From positions 1 to 9,999 of the forward strand of contig JAKAHN010000020.1 of assembly GCA_021814895.1 (NCBI GenBank): a stretch of DNA of 9,999 nucleotides. The letters are read 5' to 3'. The stretch is from a bacterium (lineage in GTDB: Bacteria > Patescibacteriota > Minisyncoccia > Phycocordibacterales > 2-02-FULL-43-11). Below, piece by piece: positions 5,096-9,999 of this stretch (position 1 is the stretch's first letter; every line of letters starts with the position of its first letter). The notes below the pieces were generated by a model, which saw only the letters and a list, made by a program, of their open reading frames with translations, had not been told where the DNA came from and did not search any database. Position numbers and translations under genes: made by a program.

Positions 5096-6025
5096 ATGGC
5101 CTCATCAAAATCAATTAAAAACCGAATACGTTCAACAAAATCCATCAAGCAAATCACAAAGGCTATGGAGGCAGTTTCAGCTGTAAAAATGCGAAAAAGC
5201 GAGCAGGTAGCCATTCATGCTCGACCTTACGCTTTGGCAGCCCTGGAAATTTTGCGTGGCGTCACGGCAAAATTAGACACTGATTTTTCCACTCTCTCTC
5301 CTCTTCTATCCGTATCATTTAACAAACCAATTTGCCTGGTCATTGTAACATCCGATAAAGGTCTTGCCGGCTCATTCAATACCAATGTTCTCCGAAAAGC
5401 CCTTGCCTTTCTCAAAGAAAACTCGGATACAGAAATTATCGCCGTCGGCAAGAAAGGACGGGACTTTTTGAAACGTCGTGGTTTTAATGTGATTGAAAGC
5501 TTTACCGGCGCCGGCGACTTCACCGAACTTTCGGAAACATCTCCAGTCGCGGAAATTATCAAAAAGGGTTTTACTGAAAAACACTGGAGCGCGGTTCATC
5601 TGCTTTATACCAATTTTTTATCGGCTTTGAAACAAGAGGTTACCAATCGCCGTATCTTGCCTTTTGATTTTGAATCGCTAAGCGCCATTGTTGATGGCAT
5701 TACCCCAACTCGCGGAAAATATGCTAATATGCCTGAAGTTTTAGGAAAAGATATTGAAAAATCATCTGCTTATGTTTTTGAACCATCACCAAAAGAAGTG
5801 CTTGATGAGTTATTACCAGCTCTTTTAGAAATAGAAATTTATCACGCCGTTTTGGAGGGAAACGCTTCGGAACATTCCTCGAGAATGATTGCGATGCGAA
5901 ACGCCTCCGACAACGCCGGCGAGCTTATTGACGCCCTGACCCTTCAATACAACAAAGCCCGTCAAGCCCAAATCACCAAAGAATTGACGGAAATAACGGC
6001 AGGAGCGAGCGCGTTGGAAAGTTAA
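5096..6025 (+). CDS. atpG: ATP synthase F1 subunit gamma
   Basis: This 309-aa protein is the central shaft turning inside the alpha3beta3 head. The N-terminal helix has the conserved run IKNRIRSTKSIKQITKAMEAVSAVKM, and the C-terminal helix carries the family signature ITKELTEITAGASAL (293-307). Between them is the Rossmann-like middle domain (about residues 75-190) with LVIVTSDKGLAGSFNTNV. It is slightly longer than the common 285-295 aa. The start has an A-rich upstream tract rather than a Shine-Dalgarno site. It probably heads a second transcription unit with atpD and atpC, because the preceding cassette separates it from atpA and supplies a promoter. Confidence 0.97.
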   Translation: MASSKSIKNRIRSTKSIKQITKAMEAVSAVKMRKSEQVAIHARPYALAALEILRGVTAKLDTDFSTLSPLLSVSFNKPICLVIVTSDKGLAGSFNTNVLRKALAFLKENSDTEIIAVGKKGRDFLKRRGFNVIESFTGAGDFTELSETSPVAEIIKKGFTEKHWSAVHLLYTNFLSALKQEVTNRRILPFDFESLSAIVDGITPTRGKYANMPEVLGKDIEKSSAYVFEPSPKEVLDELLPALLEIEIYHAVLEGNASEHSSRMIAMRNASDNAGELIDALTLQYNKARQAQITKELTEITAGASALES

Positions 6026-6072
6026 AATAAAAAAAATAGTAAAATAATTAAAAAATTAAAATTAACAATTAA

Positions 6073-7455
<1,383 letters not shown>

Positions 7456-7505
7456 CAATTTACATCTAATAAATAACAAATTCTCCATTTTGGTTAACTG
7501 TTATT

Positions 7506-7751
7506 ATGTTAAAAGTTATGCGTTTATACATTTACAGTCTTGATAAAATACTCTACGAAGGCGATGCTGATGTTTTAACCGTGCCTTCTGAAACAGGCGA
7601 GCTTTCTATTCTCCCCCATCACGCTCCGATTGTTACCACTCTCAAAAGCGGTAAAGTTATGATTCGCTCCAAAGACGGTCATCAAAATATCCCAATCCAA
7701 AGCGGGTTTGCTCAAATAAATCAAGACCAGACAATTCTTCTTGTGAAGTAA
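7506..7751 (+). CDS. atpC: ATP synthase F1 subunit epsilon, beta-sandwich domain only
   Basis: The 81-aa product covers only the N-terminal beta-sandwich that docks on gamma and the c-ring. Typical residues are visible: YEGDADVLTVPSETGELSILPHHAPIVTTLKSGKV (17-51). The protein ends at the last strand (QTILLVK), so the two C-terminal helices, about 50 residues in E. coli, are absent. Those helices act as the ATP-hydrolysis brake in many bacteria, so that form of control is missing here. The ATG at 7506 gives the same N-terminal extension as E. coli epsilon; a second ATG at 7518 would give 77 aa and is equally free of a Shine-Dalgarno site. No frameshifted remnant of the lost helices is evident downstream. 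Confidence 0.92.
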   Translation: MLKVMRLYIYSLDKILYEGDADVLTVPSETGELSILPHHAPIVTTLKSGKVMIRSKDGHQNIPIQSGFAQINQDQTILLVK

Positions 7752-7775
7752 ATCTGTGGAAGCCACCTCCATAGA

Positions 7776-7794
7776 GCTATAATTTTGCTATAAT
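7776..7794 (+). promoter_or_regulatory. Tandem -10 boxes before the coiled-coil gene
   Basis: GCTATAAT occurs twice, at 7776-7783 and 7787-7794, 11 bp or one helical turn apart. The second is an extended -10 (TGC before TATAAT, 7786-7794). No good -35 is present at the right distance. A start near 7801 would give a leader of about 20 nt without a Shine-Dalgarno site. Confidence 0.6.
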
Positions 7795-7821
7795 AAAAGC
7801 ATTATTATTAAACAAAAAATT

Positions 7822-8070
7822 ATGTATAACGATAGCGCAAGTATTAAAAGAGATTTGGAACAAAAAGAACGGGAACTAAAAAATTTAGAACGTGAAACTT
7901 CATCCTTAGAACAAAAAGTTAAAGATGCTGAACGTAATTTGGAAGAACACAGTCGAAAAATCGCCAACCTGCAAGATTCGATTAAAGATTTACAAAGAGA
8001 TTTAGAAAAAGCGGAAAAAGAAGAACGCCACGCGGAAAAAGAAAAAGGAGAAGAGCCTCACCGTCATTAA
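7822..8070 (+). CDS. 82-aa coiled-coil protein of unknown function
   Basis: Residues 8-64 form an unbroken 3-4 heptad pattern: L12, L19, L22, L29, V33, A36, L40, I47, L50, I54, L57, L61 and A64 sit at a/d positions, with polar K15, T26 and H43 in the core. This predicts one long helix in a dimeric or higher coiled coil. The tail (about 65-82) is highly charged and ends with histidines (EEPHRH). There is no signal peptide or membrane segment, so it should be cytosolic. It follows atpC by 70 bp with its own promoter. Coiled coils of this composition occur in many unrelated proteins, so sequence alone gives no function. A link to the synthase, whose epsilon lacks its helical domain, is speculation from position. 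Confidence 0.75.
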   Translation: MYNDSASIKRDLEQKERELKNLERETSSLEQKVKDAERNLEEHSRKIANLQDSIKDLQRDLEKAEKEERHAEKEKGEEPHRH

Positions 8071-8153
8071 AATATTAATTGTGATTCGCAACAAGGATTA
8101 TTATTTACGACTAGGACCCCCTTATGGGAAACTTGAAAATTTTTGATTTGATG

Positions 8154-8191
8154 TGTACGCAAAAGGTGGCTATAGCCACCTTTTGCGTACA
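8154..8191. terminator. 38-bp perfect palindrome, probable terminator after the coiled-coil gene
   Basis: The arms 8154-8172 and 8173-8191 are exact 19-bp reverse complements with no spacer, centred on CTATAG. On the + strand TGGTATTTTTATC follows, a U-rich tail three bases away, so it can end the transcript of the coiled-coil gene 84 bp upstream. The remaining sequence between that gene and uppP (8071-8153 and 8192-8260) shows nothing else I can support, apart from the uppP promoter. Confidence 0.7.
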
Positions 8192-8243
8192 TGGTATTTT
8201 TATCTTCACTATCTATATTATTTTTACCTTTTAAATTTGTTTG

Positions 8244-8252
8244 TGATATAAT
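8244..8252 (+). promoter_or_regulatory. Extended -10 promoter of uppP
   Basis: TGATATAAT is a perfect extended -10 element (TG, one base, TATAAT at 8247-8252). No good -35 is seen (TTACCT at 17 bp). The ATG at 8261 is eight bases after the -10, so transcription would start at about the first base of the gene and the message would be leaderless. Confidence 0.7.
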
Positions 8253-8260
8253 TTTTGTCT

Positions 8261-9046
8261 ATGACTATTATTCACACAATAATTTTAGGTATTGTTGAGG
8301 GTATATCAGAATTTTTGCCGATTTCCTCAACGGGCCATTTGATACTGACAAGCGAAATTTTGAAAATCGCTCAAAGCGACTTTACGAAAAGTTTTGAAAT
8401 AATCATTCAACTTGGCGCTATTTTTTCCGTAATATTTTTGTATTGGAAAAAGTTTTGGAATTTAGAATTAATCAAACGCTTGATCGTCGCGTTTATTCCG
8501 ACAGGAATTATTGGACTTGCTCTTTATAAAATAGTCAAAACATATCTCATAGGCAACGAATCTGTTGTTCTTTGGTCGCTATTTTTAGGTGGTATTATCC
8601 TTATAATTTTTGAACTTTACCATAACGACAAAGAAGAAAAAATTGAAGAAACTACTGGGGACGAAATAAAAAAAATCACTTACAAAAAATCGTTTATAAT
8701 CGGCCTTTTCCAATCAATAGCTATCATTCCAGGCGTATCACGCTCAGCCTCGACAATCGTCGGCGGACTTTGGCTTGGTTTAAAACGCACCACAATCGTT
8801 GAATTTTCTTTCCTTCTTGCTGTTCCGACAATGCTCGCCGCAACCGGCTTAGACCTCGTCAAAAATGCTTCGTCATTTTCATCATCGGATTTTAGCTCCC
8901 TCGCCATCGGTTTTGTGGTTTCTTTCGTCGTTGCTCTATTCGCAATAAAATTTTTCCTGAAATTTATTAAAACTCACGACTTCATACCTTTTGGTGTTTA
9001 TCGTATTATTGTCGCAATTCTTTTTTGGATTTTAATTTTTCATTAA
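8261..9046 (+). CDS. uppP: Undecaprenyl-diphosphate phosphatase (UppP/BacA family)
   Basis: This 261-aa membrane enzyme removes one phosphate from undecaprenyl pyrophosphate, recycling the lipid carrier for peptidoglycan. It is associated with bacitracin tolerance. Both family motifs are intact: GIVEGISEFLPISSTGHL (10-27, with E13 and E17 as the acidic pair and PISSTGH at 20-26) and PGVSRSAST (157-165, with catalytic-region R161). FEIIIQLGAI (45-54) is also typical. About seven or eight hydrophobic helices are visible. I chose the ATG at 8261. A TTG two codons upstream (8255) is possible but would lie only two bases after the -10 box. The gene converges on the PAP2 gene with nine bases between stops and no terminator. 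Confidence 0.95.
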   Translation: MTIIHTIILGIVEGISEFLPISSTGHLILTSEILKIAQSDFTKSFEIIIQLGAIFSVIFLYWKKFWNLELIKRLIVAFIPTGIIGLALYKIVKTYLIGNESVVLWSLFLGGIILIIFELYHNDKEEKIEETTGDEIKKITYKKSFIIGLFQSIAIIPGVSRSASTIVGGLWLGLKRTTIVEFSFLLAVPTMLAATGLDLVKNASSFSSSDFSSLAIGFVVSFVVALFAIKFFLKFIKTHDFIPFGVYRIIVAILFWILIFH

Positions 9047-9055
9047 ACTTGCCTT

Positions 9056-9589
9056 TTAAAGCTTGGCTAGTTTGGTCATTTTAGCGAAACTTATCGTGAA
9101 AATTCCCATTAAAGTACCGAAGGTAGCGCCGACTAAAATATCACTCGGATAATGAACACCGACCAAAACTCGGCCGATAGCAATCAAAATTGCAACAATA
9201 AAAAACCAAATTCCAATTTTCGGTCTTATCCAAGAAATAACCGTCGCGATTAAAAAGAAAAGCATCGCATGTCTAGATGGAAAAGATAAACCAAACGTAT
9301 CTATCAATTTATTTACTTCCCCAAGGCCATCAAACGGTCTTAATCTCGGCCAAATTAAATGAAATACAAAATGTATCAATAGATAAGAAATTGTGACAAA
9401 TATCGCAAAAATAAATAGCAGCTGTAATTTATGGGTCCAAGACTTTTTCCAAACAAAAAATAAAATCGCTGCTACAATACAAACCAAAATCGGCAAATAG
9501 ACCGCTATAAAAACATAGACGGAATCAAAAAAGGTAGATTGCCCCGCCAAACCGTTGATTGCCCTAAAAATTGAGATATCTAGTTGCAC
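9056..9589 (-). CDS. PAP2-superfamily membrane phosphatase
   Basis: This 177-aa protein has about five membrane helices and the three-part PAP2 active site. Motif 1 is H77-x6-R84-P85 (HLIWPRLRP), with His where Lys is usual. Motif 2 is PSRH (104-107) with the catalytic His. Motif 3 is R140-x5-H146-x3-D150 (GRVLVGVHYPSD), with Gly in place of the usual Ser. Such proteins dephosphorylate lipid phosphates; BcrC-type members act on undecaprenyl pyrophosphate, which fits the adjacent uppP. Phosphatidylglycerophosphate or another lipid phosphate is possible. The start is GTG at 9589-9587, six bases after a TATAAT, which predicts a leaderless message. It lies 28 bp downstream of metK on the same strand and could also be read from there. 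Confidence 0.88.
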   Translation of the reverse strand: MQLDISIFRAINGLAGQSTFFDSVYVFIAVYLPILVCIVAAILFFVWKKSWTHKLQLLFIFAIFVTISYLLIHFVFHLIWPRLRPFDGLGEVNKLIDTFGLSFPSRHAMLFFLIATVISWIRPKIGIWFFIVAILIAIGRVLVGVHYPSDILVGATFGTLMGIFTISFAKMTKLAKL

Positions 9590-9595
9590 TCAAAT

Positions 9596-9623
9596 ATTAT
9601 ATCTTACAACTCTCAACTTACAA
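9596..9623 (-). promoter_or_regulatory. Promoter of the PAP2 gene, overlapping the metK end
   Basis: On the - strand TATAAT (9601-9596, perfect) stands 16 bp after TTGTAA (9623-9618, four of six). The -35 covers the metK stop codon. The expected start falls at about 9589, the first base of the GTG start. The boxes lie inside a 7-nt repeat tract. Confidence 0.6.
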
Positions 9624-9630
9624 CTTTATC
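9603..9630. repeat. Heptamer tract spanning the metK stop
   Basis: Read on the + strand, four 7-nt units follow each other: CTTACAA, CTCTCAA, CTTACAA, CTTTATC. The tract covers the last codons and stop of metK and the promoter of the PAP2 gene. The unit CTTACAA is the reverse complement of TTGTAAG, the first unit of the tract after atpA. Confidence 0.45.
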
Positions 9631-9999
9631 ACTTTTTCCCACGGCAATCCTTTCTTGCCAAAATGTCCATAAGTGGCCGTTTGCCCGAAAATTGGCCTTC
9701 GCAAACCAAGATGTTCAATAATCGCCCTTGGTCGAAAATCAAACCTACCTTCTATAACTTTTGAAATATCTTTACCTTTTTCATTGACCGCCGAAATCAT
9801 CAAGGGTTCCACTTTACCGATAGCGTAAGACACCGAGACGAGGCATTGCTTGGCAAAACCGTTAGCAACCAGGTTTTTAGCCACATATCTGGCCATATAA
9901 GCGGCTGAACGGTCCACCTTGGTCAAATCCTTGCCGGAAAAAGCCCCTCCGCCATGAGGCGCCAAACCTCCATAAGTATCCACCATAATTTTTCGGCCG
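9618..9999 (-). CDS. metK: S-adenosylmethionine synthetase, C-terminal part
   Basis: The gene enters from the right edge and ends at TAA 9620-9618; 126 residues are visible, about the last third of a protein usually near 380-400 aa. MetK joins methionine and ATP to give S-adenosylmethionine, releasing phosphate and pyrophosphate. The visible part starts [11 protein letters not shown] and holds the second family signature GGGAFSGKD, then [20 protein letters not shown], the SYAIG segment, and the C-terminal [19 protein letters not shown]. These carry ATP, K+ and Mg2+ contacts in known structures. The true start is outside the window; the internal ATG at 9986 is not the start. The enzyme looks full-length and intact as far as visible. 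Confidence 0.96.
   Translation of the reverse strand, partial: GRKIMVDTYGGLAPHGGGAFSGKDLTKVDRSAAYMARYVAKNLVANGFAKQCLVSVSYAIGKVEPLMISAVNEKGKDISKVIEGRFDFRPRAIIEHLGLRRPIFGQTATYGHFGKKGLPWEKVIKL

Noticed and set aside
8124..8234. Short + strand frame (MGNLKIF...) running through the 38-bp palindrome
   Set aside because: It would have to code through a perfect palindrome, has no ribosome site, and ends just before the uppP promoter; the hydrophobic content is expected from AT-rich DNA.
9555..9764. 69-aa + strand frame over the PAP2-metK junction
   Set aside because: It lies antisense to two well-recognised genes and has no similarity or start signal.

Overview
This window carries a nearly complete F-type ATP synthase cluster from a small-genome, AT-rich bacterium. 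The best guess at its source is a Patescibacteria/CPR (Parcubacteria-like) lineage. That rests on the short delta and epsilon subunits, an AtpZ-like protein upstream, very AT-rich spacers, starts without Shine-Dalgarno sites and small unassigned genes. No rRNA or other phylogenetic marker is present, so the assignment is an inference. The standard bacterial code fits every gene.

Layout, left to right. The 3' end of an AtpZ/AtpI-family gene (1-189) is followed by a hairpin, then an unassigned 143-aa gene (352-783) with its own terminator. The ATP synthase genes come next, all on the + strand: atpB (a), atpE (c), atpF (b), atpH (delta), atpA (alpha), atpG (gamma), atpD (beta), atpC (epsilon). 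Between atpA and atpG lies a cassette of a 52-bp perfect palindrome and a 56-aa gene on the - strand. That gene has a near-consensus promoter and a strong Shine-Dalgarno site. After atpC come an 82-aa coiled-coil protein, a 38-bp perfect palindrome, and uppP (+) convergent with a PAP2-family phosphatase gene (-). The 3' part of metK (-) runs off the right edge.

How the genes work together. The eight atp genes encode all subunits of a proton-type F1Fo motor. The c subunit has the ion-binding Glu but lacks the Na+ ligand residues. Epsilon lacks the C-terminal inhibitory helices, and delta lacks about a third of its usual length. UppP and the PAP2 protein belong to the two families that dephosphorylate undecaprenyl pyrophosphate to recycle the cell-wall lipid carrier. 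MetK makes S-adenosylmethionine.

Most unusual signals. (1) The atpE-atpF and atpH-atpA spacers are each filled by ten 9-nt units of the form (A/G)GCTTnnnn. (2) Divergent promoters for atpG and the 56-aa gene overlap on one 7-bp -35 element. (3) Two perfect loopless palindromes of 52 and 38 bp are present. (4) Promoter -10 boxes lie only 6-14 bp before the starts of atpB, atpG, uppP and the PAP2 gene, which predicts leaderless or near-leaderless mRNAs. (5) Two small autonomous transcription units interrupt the atp locus.
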